In this document: piece by piece, positions 52,534 through 60,837 of the stretch | How the letters are laid out: each line of letters starts with the position of its first letter | Numbering within the stretch: position 1 is the first letter of the stretch | NCBI RefSeq assembly: GCF_004363695.1 | Contig: NZ_SNZC01000002.1 | Coordinates: forward strand, 248,001-312,000 | Direction: 5' to 3' | Length of the DNA: 64,000 bases | Source: Flavobacterium cheniae | Lineage (GTDB): Bacteria > Bacteroidota > Bacteroidia > Flavobacteriales > Flavobacteriaceae | Notes under the pieces: model-generated | The model's database searches: none | Told to the model about the DNA's origin: nothing | What the model saw: the letters and a program-made list of their open reading frames with translations, nothing else | Position numbers and translations under genes: made by a program

Positions 52534-53246
52534 AATGAAAAGAAATTACTATCATTTTCAAAAGCGGTTCCAATCACAACCAAATCAGCTCCAGCATTAT
52601 ACACTTCTTGAATCGTTTTCATGAAACGAATGCCTCCACCAACAATCAATGGAATCTCGATATTTTGAGCGACATAGCGAATCATTTCTAACGAAACGTG
52701 TTGGTTTGCGCCGCTTCCCGCTTCTAAATAAATCAACTTTTTCCCAAGAAATTCGCCTGCTTTTGCCGTTTTATAGGCCAATTCGATATTGTTTTGTTCA
52801 ATAGGCTGGGTTTGACTTACACGTTGCACAGCCGTTTCTTTTCCTCCATCGATTAACAAATAACCTGTTGGGATAATTTCCAAATTGGATTTCGCCAATA
52901 TATCTACTGAATTTATATGATGTTCAATTAAATATTCTGGATTTCTGCCTGAAAGCAAACTCAAAAATAAAATCCCATCGGCTTCATTTGAAATTTGCGA
53001 AGGATGGCCTGGAAAAATTAATACTGGTAATTGAGTAGTTGTTTTAATAACGGAAATCAATTCGTCTAAATGCGTTCCATTGAAAGTACTTCCACCCACA
53101 AAAATATGTGTGGCAGGCGATTTTTTAATTTTCTCACCCAACACCACCGCTTGTTCAATTGAAACCTTTTCAGGATCAATTAAAACAGCTAATAGCTTCT
53201 GACGATTCTTTTTGGCTAGAAGTATATTTGAATATAGATTTTGCAT
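52530..53246 (-). CDS. Geranylgeranylglyceryl / heptaprenylglyceryl phosphate synthase (PcrB-like)
   Basis: This 238-aa TIM-barrel prenyltransferase joins a polyprenyl diphosphate to glycerol-1-phosphate. The ATG at 53246 (MQNLYSNILL) is chosen. Signatures are LAVLIDPEKVS, THIFVGGSTFNG, VLIFPGHPSQI, GYLLIDGGKETAV, IYLEAGSGANQHV and PLIVGGGIRF. Group II enzymes of this family occur widely in Bacteroidota, though the final lipid there is unclear. It starts 1 nt after the phosphopantetheinyl transferase stop. Confidence 0.92.
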   Translation of the reverse strand: MQNLYSNILLAKKNRQKLLAVLIDPEKVSIEQAVVLGEKIKKSPATHIFVGGSTFNGTHLDELISVIKTTTQLPVLIFPGHPSQISNEADGILFLSLLSGRNPEYLIEHHINSVDILAKSNLEIIPTGYLLIDGGKETAVQRVSQTQPIEQNNIELAYKTAKAGEFLGKKLIYLEAGSGANQHVSLEMIRYVAQNIEIPLIVGGGIRFMKTIQEVYNAGADLVVIGTAFENDSNFFSL

Positions 53247-53247
53247 T

Positions 53248-53877
53248 TTATTTTTTTGGGAAAGCACACACAAAGATATATGCTTCTACGTTATAAAAAT
53301 GAATCTTGAACTTTTCTATTTGGTTATTAAATTGCAAAATAGCTGAACATTTCCCATCAATTAAATTAAATTCATCTTCAAAAATATGTTCTGGAAAACT
53401 AATTCCAACTTCATTTTTAATTTTAAAAATAGACTCTTTTACTCCCCAAATGACTGTTGCTTTTGCAATTTTATCTGGAGTAGAAAGATTTTCCAAATGT
53501 TTTATCTCTAAAAACCTTGGCGCTATTTTAAGTGTTTTTTCTTTTAGTTTTTCAATATCTATTCCCATTAATTCTGTGCTTATACAAATACACGAAAATT
53601 CATGAGAATGCGAAATAGAGATATGTTTGCCATCGCTTAAATGAGGTTTTCCAGCTTCATCATAAGTTAAATCATAATCGGTATAACCCAAATGTTGTAG
53701 TAACATTCGAACAGCTAAAAATCCTCTTTGATGTTCTTCAGATTTCATCCCTTCTAAACGAAAAAGCGAAGTATCACGTAACGAAACCGCTCTAAATAAA
53801 GAAGTTACGTCTTCTGTAATGTGCCAGAAGTACGCAGTAGTATTTTCGTTGATATGTATAATTTTATGTAGCGGCAT
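53248..53877 (-). CDS. 4'-phosphopantetheinyl transferase superfamily protein (Sfp-like)
   Basis: This 209-aa protein transfers phosphopantetheine from CoA to carrier proteins. Motifs seen are GKPHLSDGKHISISHSH, MGIDIEKL (Mg-binding Asp/Glu) and WGVKESIFK. It is the first gene of the five-gene operon. No polyketide or peptide synthetase is nearby, so it probably serves fatty-acid ACP or a remote pathway (inference). It is divergent from ahcY. Confidence 0.9.
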   Translation of the reverse strand: MPLHKIIHINENTTAYFWHITEDVTSLFRAVSLRDTSLFRLEGMKSEEHQRGFLAVRMLLQHLGYTDYDLTYDEAGKPHLSDGKHISISHSHEFSCICISTELMGIDIEKLKEKTLKIAPRFLEIKHLENLSTPDKIAKATVIWGVKESIFKIKNEVGISFPEHIFEDEFNLIDGKCSAILQFNNQIEKFKIHFYNVEAYIFVCAFPKK

Positions 53878-53938
53878 TTATATTTTGTTGTTTTTCAAAT
53901 CGTTAGAAAATTAAACAATTCACAAATTAATAGAAATC

Positions 53939-53971
53939 TTTGAAAAAATAAAAAGTTATTTTGTAATTTTG
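53939..53971 (+). promoter_or_regulatory. Promoter of ahcY
   Basis: TTTG (53939-53942), 21 nt, then TAATTTTG (53964-53971), an exact -7 match. It is 36 nt before the ATG. Confidence 0.7.
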
Positions 53972-53991
53972 CACTCTAATTTTAGAATATA

Positions 53992-54020
53992 CAAATATAC
54001 ATAATAGATGAGTACACAAA
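53992..54020 (-). promoter_or_regulatory. Candidate promoter of the phosphopantetheinyl transferase operon
   Basis: The minus strand reads TTTG (54017-54020), 17 nt, then TATATTTG (53992-53999). It overlaps the ahcY start codon region, so the two divergent promoters would interleave. Confidence 0.42.
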
Positions 54021-55324
54021 CATTACCTTATGTAGCTTATAAAGTGAAAGATATTTCACTTGCAGCTTGGGGAAGAAAAGAGATTGAATTAGCTGAAGCA
54101 GAAATGCCAGGTTTAATGGCATTAAGAGCAGAATACGGAGCAACTCAACCTTTAAAAGGAGCTAGAATTGCTGGATGTCTTCACATGACAATTCAAACTG
54201 CTGTTTTAATTGAAACTTTAATTGCTTTAGGTGCAGAAGTTACTTGGTCTTCTTGTAACATTTTCTCAACTCAAGATCAGGCTGCTGCTGCTATTGCTGC
54301 TGCTGGAATTCAAGTGTATGCTTGGAAAGGGTTAAATGAAGAAGATTTCGATTGGTGTATTGAGCAAACTTTATTCTTTGGTGAAGACAGAAAACCATTG
54401 AACATGATTTTAGATGATGGTGGAGATTTAACTAATATGGTTATTGACCGTTACCCAGAATTAGTTGCTGGAATCAAAGGTTTATCGGAAGAAACTACAA
54501 CTGGAGTTCACCGTTTATACGAAAGAGTAAAAGCTGGAACTTTACCAATGCCTGCAATTAACGTAAATGATTCAGTTACTAAATCTAAATTTGACAACAA
54601 ATACGGTTGTAAAGAATCAGCTGTTGATGCAGTAAGAAGAGCTACAGATATTATGCTAGCTGGAAAAAGAGTAGTTGTTTGTGGTTACGGTGATGTTGGA
54701 AAAGGAACTGCGGCTTCTTTCCGTGGTGCTGGTTCTATTGTAACAGTTACTGAAATTGATCCAATTTGTGCGTTACAAGCAGCTATGGACGGTTTTGAAG
54801 TTAAAAAATTAGATACAGTTATCAAAACTGCTGATATTATTATTACTACAACTGGAAATAAAGACATCGTTTTAGGTTCTCACTTTGAGCAAATGAAAGA
54901 TAAAACTATCGTTTGTAACATTGGACACTTCGATAACGAAATTGATATGGCTTGGTTAAACAAAAACCATGGTGCATCTAAAATCGAAATTAAACCACAA
55001 GTTGATAAATATACAATCAATGGAAATGACATTATCATTTTAGCTGAAGGTCGTTTAGTGAACTTAGGTTGTGCTACAGGTCACCCAAGTTTTGTAATGA
55101 GTAATTCATTTACTAACCAAACGTTAGCTCAAATTGAATTATGGAACAACAGTGCTGCTTATAACAATGACGTTTATATGTTACCAAAACATTTAGATGA
55201 AAAAGTAGCGATGTTACACTTAGCTAAATTAGGAGTTGAATTAGAAACGTTACGTCCAGACCAAGCAGAATATATTGGTGTAGAAGTACAAGGTCCATTC
55301 AAACCAGAATATTACAGATACTAA
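54008..55324 (+). CDS. ahcY: Adenosylhomocysteinase
   Basis: This 438-aa NAD-dependent hydrolase splits S-adenosylhomocysteine into adenosine and homocysteine. Signatures are [47 protein letters not shown] with the catalytic Lys, the NAD loop [19 protein letters not shown], and the C-terminal [10 protein letters not shown] with NAD-contacting Lys/Tyr. It is monocistronic behind a strong promoter. A heptad repeat begins right after the stop codon. Confidence 0.98.
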   Translation: MSTQTLPYVAYKVKDISLAAWGRKEIELAEAEMPGLMALRAEYGATQPLKGARIAGCLHMTIQTAVLIETLIALGAEVTWSSCNIFSTQDQAAAAIAAAGIQVYAWKGLNEEDFDWCIEQTLFFGEDRKPLNMILDDGGDLTNMVIDRYPELVAGIKGLSEETTTGVHRLYERVKAGTLPMPAINVNDSVTKSKFDNKYGCKESAVDAVRRATDIMLAGKRVVVCGYGDVGKGTAASFRGAGSIVTVTEIDPICALQAAMDGFEVKKLDTVIKTADIIITTTGNKDIVLGSHFEQMKDKTIVCNIGHFDNEIDMAWLNKNHGASKIEIKPQVDKYTINGNDIIILAEGRLVNLGCATGHPSFVMSNSFTNQTLAQIELWNNSAAYNNDVYMLPKHLDEKVAMLHLAKLGVELETLRPDQAEYIGVEVQGPFKPEYYRY

Positions 55325-55366
55325 TATTTAGTAAATAGTGAAAAGTGATTAGTAAATAGTCACTTA
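55325..55366. repeat. Clean degenerate heptad array after ahcY
   Basis: Six consecutive 7-nt units start immediately after the stop codon: tatttag, taaatag, tgaaaag, tgattag, taaatag, tcactta. The first five share T at position 1 and AG at positions 6-7. Confidence 0.75.
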
Positions 55367-55375
55367 AAACATATT

Positions 55376-55405
55376 AAAACCCTTGCAGCAATGTGAGGGT
55401 TTTTC
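55376..55405 (+). terminator. Terminator of ahcY
   Basis: An 8-bp stem (AAAACCCT-type arms, 55376-55383 with 55396-55403) has a 12-nt loop and is followed by TTCTTTT. It lies after the heptad array. Confidence 0.75.
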
Positions 55406-55495
55406 TTTTACCAACTATTTTTCAACAAATTAGCAACAACTTGAAACTTTTGGCGTTAAATTTGTACTAATCATCATCAATCAAAATCAATCATC

Positions 55496-56596
55496 ATGTT
55501 AAAACGTTTTTTTATGTTATGCTCGGGCGTAGATTCCGACATAATTAATGGCTGTTCTAATGGCGAGCAAAACAAATATGCCGGAATTGGAGCTACTGTT
55601 TTCTTCACCGCCGTAATGGCTTTTATTGCTAGTGCTTATGCGCTTTTTACCGTTTTCGATAATGCATTTATTGCCATAGCTTTCGGTTTAGTTTGGGGTT
55701 TGCTTATTTTTAATTTGGATCGATTTATTGTTTCTACTATTAAAAAAAGAGATAGCTTTTTAGACGAATTCATTCAGGCAACACCACGAATTGCTTTAGC
55801 GATTATTATTGCTATCGTAATTTCAAAACCTTTAGAAATTAAAATCTTTGAGAAAGAGATCAATACGGTTTTATTGAAAGAAAAAAATGAAATGATGTTG
55901 GCCAACAAAAAACAAGTAGCCAATTATTTTCAATCGGATTTAGACAAAAACAAAGCCCAAATTGATAGTTTGAAATCGGATATTCTTAAAAAAGAAAAAG
56001 AAGTAAATGATTTGTATTCGGTTTACATCACCGAAGCTGAAGGAACCGCTGGAACTAAAAAGTTAGGAAAAGGTCCGGTTTATAAAGAAAAACGTGAAAA
56101 ACACGATACAGCACTACAAGACCTAGCCACTTTAAAAGCTGCAAACCAAGCAAAAATTACCGATTTAGAAGCCAAATCCAAAACATTACAAACCGATTTA
56201 GATAAAAAAGTAACCGAAACCCAACCTATTATTGAAGGTTTCGACGGTTTAATGGCTCGAATAAATGCTTTGAATAAATTGCCTTTCTTACCATCTTTTT
56301 TCATTATGCTATTGTTTTTAGCGATTGAAACTTCGCCCATTATTGCCAAATTATTATCGCCAAAAAGCGAATACGATTTCAAACAGGAAGACAACGAAAT
56401 GGGCATCAAAAATATGCTAGCTCAAAATCGTTACCAAAGCGAATTACAAAAGAAAACCGATGCTGAGATTTACGATAAAGTCTATGCCGATATCAAAGAA
56501 GATAAAGAACTGTACAACTACAAAAAGAAAAGTGCATTGGAATTATTAAAACTCCAAGCTGACGGATTTGTGGAAAAGCAGAAGAAGTCAATGTAA
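55496..56596 (+). CDS. DUF4407 membrane/coiled-coil protein
   Basis: This 366-aa protein of the DUF4407 family has helices at about 30-52, 55-75 and 92-112. A long charged coiled coil (about 120-250; KNKAQIDSLKSDILKKEKEV) leads to a fourth helix at about 262-284 (FFIMLLFLAIETSPIIAKLL) and a helical tail. The opening FFMLCSGVDSDIINGCSNGEQ is a family signature. A coiled coil between membrane segments suggests a structural or sensory role; none is established. A -7-like TAAATTTG lies at 55457-55464. A bidirectional terminator follows. Confidence 0.88.
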   Translation: MLKRFFMLCSGVDSDIINGCSNGEQNKYAGIGATVFFTAVMAFIASAYALFTVFDNAFIAIAFGLVWGLLIFNLDRFIVSTIKKRDSFLDEFIQATPRIALAIIIAIVISKPLEIKIFEKEINTVLLKEKNEMMLANKKQVANYFQSDLDKNKAQIDSLKSDILKKEKEVNDLYSVYITEAEGTAGTKKLGKGPVYKEKREKHDTALQDLATLKAANQAKITDLEAKSKTLQTDLDKKVTETQPIIEGFDGLMARINALNKLPFLPSFFIMLLFLAIETSPIIAKLLSPKSEYDFKQEDNEMGIKNMLAQNRYQSELQKKTDAEIYDKVYADIKEDKELYNYKKKSALELLKLQADGFVEKQKKSM

Positions 56597-56599
56597 AAA

Positions 56600-56631
56600 A
56601 GAAACCCGATAATTAGTTATCGGGTTTTTAG
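56600..56631. terminator. Bidirectional terminator between DUF4407 and the SQR-like gene
   Basis: AAACCCGATAA (56602-56612) pairs with TTATCGGGTTT (56617-56627), with a 4-nt loop and a T-rich right flank. The neighbouring genes are convergent. Confidence 0.87.
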
Positions 56632-56638
56632 TTAAATT

Positions 56639-57844
56639 TTATGGTAAATAAGAATATCCATTTCTACTTTTCCAAAGGAAATATTTTTCTAAAATTACTT
56701 TATTGAAATCATAAATTACATTCGGAATCATGATGGCAAAAGTTCTTGGTTTGAAAAGACTTGTTGATAATAACAATACTTCTTTTTTACCGGCATCCAT
56801 TACACATAATCCAGGAATTCTGCCCCAAGCTTTTTCTTTAAGTTTGGCTTTACCTTCTGTTACTCTGATGATGTTTTCGGCTACGATTTTTCCGGTTTCA
56901 TCACTTGGATAACCTGTTTTTGGAGATGCAAATGGTACTTTTCCAGGAGTAAATGGTAGCGGAACATTAACCGCTATTCCAGCAGCCCAAACATTTGGAT
57001 AATCTATGTGTTGGTAACTGTCTTTAACTGGAATATAGCCTGTTGGTGTTGCGTGTAATTCAGGAGAATTCGTCACAAATTCAACTCCAATAAACGGAGG
57101 CATTAACATAGAGAATTTGAATGGTAATTCTTCACCATTAGTCAATTTGATTTTATCTTCGGTAACTTCTTCTACTCCAACTTGTGTTTTATAATGAATA
57201 TTAAACATACTCATGAACGATTTTAGCATAGTTTCACCCATTGGCATTCCATCTATTCCAAAATGTCCCAAATAATCTTCAGGCGTAATCCAATATAAAT
57301 CTACTTTTTTGCGAATATTTTGCTCGCGAAGCCATTTTTCTACATTGAATAAAAACTCATAAGCTGCACCCATACAACCAGCATTTTGCGTAGCTCCGAT
57401 TACAATTGGACCCGGATTTTTCTTGAATTCTTCCAAAGCTTTTCTTGCTTTCATTGCTCCGTTTGGCGTTCCAATATAATGGGTATGTTCAGCAACACCT
57501 GGTGCTACATCGTATTTTACTTTTGGACCCGTTGCTACTACTAAATGATCGTATTTATAATCACCTTTATCTGTTGTTACTACTTGATTTTTTACATCTA
57601 CTTTTAACGCTTCTGCATTAACAAAATCAACACCTTTTTTAGCTAAAATAGTATCTTTTCTGAATGAAATATCTTTGATCTCTCTTCTTCCAAAAGGCAC
57701 CCAAATTAATGATGGAATAAACAAAAACAAAGGTGATTTATCAATTAATATTACTTTATGTTGGTCTTTACCTTTTCTCTTTATCTCTAGGGCTGCAGTC
57801 ATTCCTGCGAAACTTCCTCCTATAACTACTGTTGTTGTCATCAT
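56639..57844 (-). CDS. FAD-dependent pyridine-nucleotide-disulfide family oxidoreductase (SQR-like)
   Basis: This 401-aa flavoprotein opens with the FAD fold VVIGGSFAGMTAALEIKRKG. Later come DHLVVATGPKVKYD and NVWAAGIAVNVPLPF (third FAD motif). Two cysteines stand where sulfide:quinone reductases have redox cysteines: Cys157 (NAGCMGAAYEF) and Cys347 (GLCVMDAG). The C-terminus has aromatic residues (ILEKYFLWKSRNGYSYLP) suited to membrane attachment. Sulfide oxidation is likely but not proven; a type II NADH dehydrogenase relative is the alternative. The start could be either of two adjacent ATGs. Confidence 0.8.
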   Translation of the reverse strand: MMTTTVVIGGSFAGMTAALEIKRKGKDQHKVILIDKSPLFLFIPSLIWVPFGRREIKDISFRKDTILAKKGVDFVNAEALKVDVKNQVVTTDKGDYKYDHLVVATGPKVKYDVAPGVAEHTHYIGTPNGAMKARKALEEFKKNPGPIVIGATQNAGCMGAAYEFLFNVEKWLREQNIRKKVDLYWITPEDYLGHFGIDGMPMGETMLKSFMSMFNIHYKTQVGVEEVTEDKIKLTNGEELPFKFSMLMPPFIGVEFVTNSPELHATPTGYIPVKDSYQHIDYPNVWAAGIAVNVPLPFTPGKVPFASPKTGYPSDETGKIVAENIIRVTEGKAKLKEKAWGRIPGLCVMDAGKKEVLLLSTSLFKPRTFAIMIPNVIYDFNKVILEKYFLWKSRNGYSYLP

Positions 57845-57906
57845 GTTCTAATTTTATAGTGTAAAGTTACCTCATAATCAAAACATTATCTGTTACAAAA
57901 GTTACA

Positions 57907-57941
57907 CAAACAAAAAAGCCTGAAACGTGAATTTCAGGCTT
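57907..57941 (-). terminator. Terminator of the PH-SHOCT gene
   Basis: A 10-bp stem (AAGCCTGAAA/TTTCAGGCTT) is followed on the minus strand by a T-rich tract. It lies between the PH-SHOCT stop and the SQR-like start. Confidence 0.85.
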
Positions 57942-57961
57942 AAAGTTGTATTACTATTTTA

Positions 57962-58669
57962 TTATAGATATTTTAAAATCTCCGATTTTAATCGGTCATA
58001 TTCTCCTTGAAGGATTAATCCGTTGTCTAATAATTTTTTATAATTCTGAAGTTTGGCAAACAATTCGTCTTGTGTTAAATGCGCTAACCCTTTTTCCTCC
58101 GAAATAGGAGCTTCTACTTCCGTATCACGAATAACGTCATTTGGTGTAGGCATTAACTCTGCAAAATGAGTTACTTCTTCCGCTTGAATTTCCTCAATAA
58201 CTTCTTCTTGAACTGGCGATTCAATTGGAGCTTCTGCTTTAACTTCTTCTACAATTGGAGTTGCTGCTTTTGGATTTTTCAATAAATCCAACTGCTCTTT
58301 AGCGTAAGTGTATAATTTTCTCGCTTGATTTTTTGGTAAATAATCAACTGTGTGTGTTAAATCTGAATTAGTTGTAAAGGTGAAATCTGCTCCTAAAATA
58401 CCTTCTTTTACAAACGAACCTGCGATATCATCCCAATCGTAATCAATGAATTCCATTGATAATCCTAAATTTTTAGGCTTACACAAAATGATGCGTTTGT
58501 TTGTCACCACAATGCTGTCTGGAAAAATTGTTACCGCTGGTTTTTTCTGAACGGCAATGTAGCCTACTTCTTCGTTCGACATTAAAAGATTCTCCAATTT
58601 AGCCGTGATTTTCTCAATAGCTTTTGGATCTTGATCTTCGTTTAATATTTTTTTTAAGTTGTCTATCAT
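57962..58669 (-). CDS. PH-domain protein with C-terminal SHOCT motif
   Basis: This 235-aa protein has a bacterial PH (YokE-like) domain at about 30-135 (VVTNKRIILCKPKNLG ... DWDDIAGSFVKEGILG). An acidic Glu/Val/Ala/Pro linker follows. The last 35 residues form a SHOCT motif (LQNYKKLLDNGLILQGEYDRLKSEIL). SHOCT is a short oligomerisation element at protein ends. PH-SHOCT proteins are widespread but poorly understood. It is 34 nt downstream of the next gene on the same strand. Confidence 0.82.
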   Translation of the reverse strand: MIDNLKKILNEDQDPKAIEKITAKLENLLMSNEEVGYIAVQKKPAVTIFPDSIVVTNKRIILCKPKNLGLSMEFIDYDWDDIAGSFVKEGILGADFTFTTNSDLTHTVDYLPKNQARKLYTYAKEQLDLLKNPKAATPIVEEVKAEAPIESPVQEEVIEEIQAEEVTHFAELMPTPNDVIRDTEVEAPISEEKGLAHLTQDELFAKLQNYKKLLDNGLILQGEYDRLKSEILKYL

Positions 58670-58703
58670 TTTTTTAATTTTAAAATTGTTAAAATAATTT
58701 AGA

Positions 58704-59195
58704 TTAAAGCTTATTTATTATTTCAACTTCGTATTTCATTTTAAGTTTCTCACTTATCTCTAATGCTACTTTTTCATCTTTAGTAAAATAAAGAGTTGTA
58801 GGTTTACCATTTTCAGGAAATAAATTTATCAAGATTGCCTTTTCTGAAATTCTTGCAGAAGCTGTTGAACTCATTCCAATTCCTCCAACTTTAGTTGAAA
58901 TATTACTTCTGAACACAGAAATGGACTCCATTTTAGGGAAATTCTTCCAATGACCTATATTCAAACCTAAGATCGAAAAAACATTTCTATATTGATTATT
59001 TTTTAAATCTAACTCTATTCCGTTGTTAGATAATATTACAAAACCTCCAATTATCAAAGCTATCCAAACTAAAACGAAAGCAGGTCCAAAAGTCACATTA
59101 AAAAAAAGCAATAGAAACAATCCTGAAATCCAAAGTAAATTTCCAAGTATTAAACTTTTTAAAGATATTTTTTCAAGATAAAGAAACTTTTCCAC
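58704..59195 (-). CDS. Uncharacterised two-helix membrane protein
   Basis: This 163-aa protein starts at a GTG codon (MEKFLYLEKISLK). Two adjacent helices (about 13-33 and 37-55) are followed by a soluble beta-rich part with GHWKNFPKMESISVFRSN, a Gly/Ser loop (KVGGIGMSSTASA) and ILINLFPENGKPTTLYF. The layout resembles small bacterial PH-like membrane proteins, but no family is certain. It is probably co-transcribed with the PH-SHOCT gene. Confidence 0.7.
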   Translation of the reverse strand: MEKFLYLEKISLKSLILGNLLWISGLFLLLFFNVTFGPAFVLVWIALIIGGFVILSNNGIELDLKNNQYRNVFSILGLNIGHWKNFPKMESISVFRSNISTKVGGIGMSSTASARISEKAILINLFPENGKPTTLYFTKDEKVALEISEKLKMKYEVEIINKL

Positions 59196-59241
59196 TTACA
59201 AATTTACTTTTACGGCTTAATTATCATTACAAAAGTAATGC

Positions 59242-59613
59242 CTAATTTTCTAATTCTTGAATTTCTTGTTGGACTTTTTTCGTTAAACTTTTGAAAACAA
59301 GTTCGTAGGAATGATTAATCAAATCGCACATCATTTTATCGGAAACATCGCCATGAAAACGAACCGTATTCCAATGTATTTTACTCATGTGATATCCTGG
59401 CTCAATAGCTTCATATTCCGATCGAAGTTCCAAAGCACGTTCTGGATCACATTTTAAATTTAACGATGGTGTTCCTTTTTCCCATTCGGATAATGATGTT
59501 AAGCAAAACATTTTTCCTCCTACTTTAAACACCAAAGTATCTTCATCAAATGGAAAATGTTCGGTGACGCCTTTTTTAGATTGACAGAATTCGTAGAGTT
59601 GTTGAATGTCCAT
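59242..59613 (-). CDS. MmcQ/YjbR family protein
   Basis: This 123-aa protein matches YjbR/CyaY-like-fold proteins: IQQLYEFCQSKKGVTEHFPFD, VFKVGGKMFCLTSLSEWEKG, SLNLKCDPERALELRSEYE and PGYHMSKIHWNTVRFHG. The family is often labelled DNA-binding, but its function is not firmly known. It is 8 nt after the cyclase gene on the same strand, so the two are probably one transcript. Confidence 0.9.
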   Translation of the reverse strand: MDIQQLYEFCQSKKGVTEHFPFDEDTLVFKVGGKMFCLTSLSEWEKGTPSLNLKCDPERALELRSEYEAIEPGYHMSKIHWNTVRFHGDVSDKMMCDLINHSYELVFKSLTKKVQQEIQELEN

Positions 59614-59621
59614 TTTGTTAA

Positions 59622-60401
59622 TTACTTTTCAATTTTATACAAAACTGGTTTAGATGGAGAAGCATCATTTTCAAACGAAGCGAATTGTAAATTTAGCATA
59701 TAACTTCCGTCTTGAACATCTTTGTTGACGTAAATCATTTCGGTAATTGTACAACTAAATCGTGCGTCTTCGTTGACATCTTTTACATCTTTTACATTCC
59801 AAAATGCTTTGTGTGCTAGTAATTTCCCTTCATCATGTTCTTTGTCGACACTTGGTAAATCGATTAATAAATGTTGAATGCCTTTTTCTCTAATAAAAAT
59901 CGCAGCTGCTTCTTCCAAGTAAGGCGGATTTGTATTGGAATAATTCAAATGTTTTTTACTTTCTGGATTTGGTAATGTTCTGATGATAATAGCTTCAATT
60001 GAATCGTTATTTGTCTTATCGAGCGCAGTCGAGATATGTTCTTTTGTAATAACTAAATCTTCTCCAACCTTTTTTGGTTCCACTGAAATCAATTCTGCAG
60101 TAAAGAAAAACTGTTTCAAACATTGATTTATGGAATAAAAATCGCGTGTAATATGTCCTAAACATTCTGTATGAGTACCATGCGCATGTGGATTGAAGAA
60201 AATATTATTGAAATTCGTAGATGATTTCCCTTCTGAAACTTTACCAATCCAATCACCCATAGTTACAGGATCAATTTCAGGTGCATTTTGATACCACGCA
60301 ATTGGATTTTGTTCGTTGTTAGTTAATGGAATGGAAATATCAACGGGCTTTGATAAGTCGATTTGGTATGTAGAATTATTATATAGGATTGTTGTTTTCA
60401 A
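59622..60401 (-). CDS. Cyclase family protein (kynurenine formamidase-like metal hydrolase)
   Basis: This 259-aa protein has the cyclase/arylformamidase metal motif HAHGTHTECLGH near residue 92 and LLIDLPSVDKEHDEGKLLAHKAFW further on. The start appears to be TTG at 60401 (MKTTILYNN); a stop lies five codons upstream and no ATG intervenes. Kynurenine formamidase would be the specific activity, but there is no tryptophan-degradation gene nearby, so the substrate is open. Confidence 0.85.
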   Translation of the reverse strand: MKTTILYNNSTYQIDLSKPVDISIPLTNNEQNPIAWYQNAPEIDPVTMGDWIGKVSEGKSSTNFNNIFFNPHAHGTHTECLGHITRDFYSINQCLKQFFFTAELISVEPKKVGEDLVITKEHISTALDKTNNDSIEAIIIRTLPNPESKKHLNYSNTNPPYLEEAAAIFIREKGIQHLLIDLPSVDKEHDEGKLLAHKAFWNVKDVKDVNEDARFSCTITEMIYVNKDVQDGSYMLNLQFASFENDASPSKPVLYKIEK

Positions 60402-60453
60402 AACAATAAATGATTAAATTTACGAGACTGTTCAGATTTTAAAGATAATCAAA

Positions 60454-60834
60454 ATGAAGAAATATTTTATTATTCTATTCCTAATATTCCATTTTAGTTT
60501 GTTTTCACAAATTCAAAAGGATACTATTCAACTGACAACTCCTTTAGCTGCAATTAAAGTTGACTTAAACAACAATAAGCAGCGTATTTTTTTTAATCAA
60601 TTAAATTTATATACAAATAACGATTTTTCAATATTTAATCGAACAACAATGTTAAACGATAATTTTTCGGTTTACAAAGGTAATTTTGAATATAAAAATT
60701 CTGTGTTAATTCCTGAAAACATGTTGTTTAACAACAAAATTGATTCGTTCAACCCTAGTGGGCTTTGTGATTTTAAAAGTGCCGTTTTAACAGGAATAAT
60801 CAATTTAACGATAAGTTTATTTCAAACTGATTAA
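60454..60834 (+). CDS. Small exported protein of unknown function
   Basis: This 126-aa protein has a signal peptide (YFIILFLIFHFSLFSQ). The mature part is rich in Asn, Phe and Ile, with IKVDLNNNKQRIFFNQLNLYTNND and a final hydrophobic stretch (AVLTGIINLTISLF). No family is recognised. It is convergent with hemW, with only 3 nt between stops, and divergent from the cyclase gene. Confidence 0.65.
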   Translation: MKKYFIILFLIFHFSLFSQIQKDTIQLTTPLAAIKVDLNNNKQRIFFNQLNLYTNNDFSIFNRTTMLNDNFSVYKGNFEYKNSVLIPENMLFNNKIDSFNPSGLCDFKSAVLTGIINLTISLFQTD

Positions 60835-60837
60835 ATT

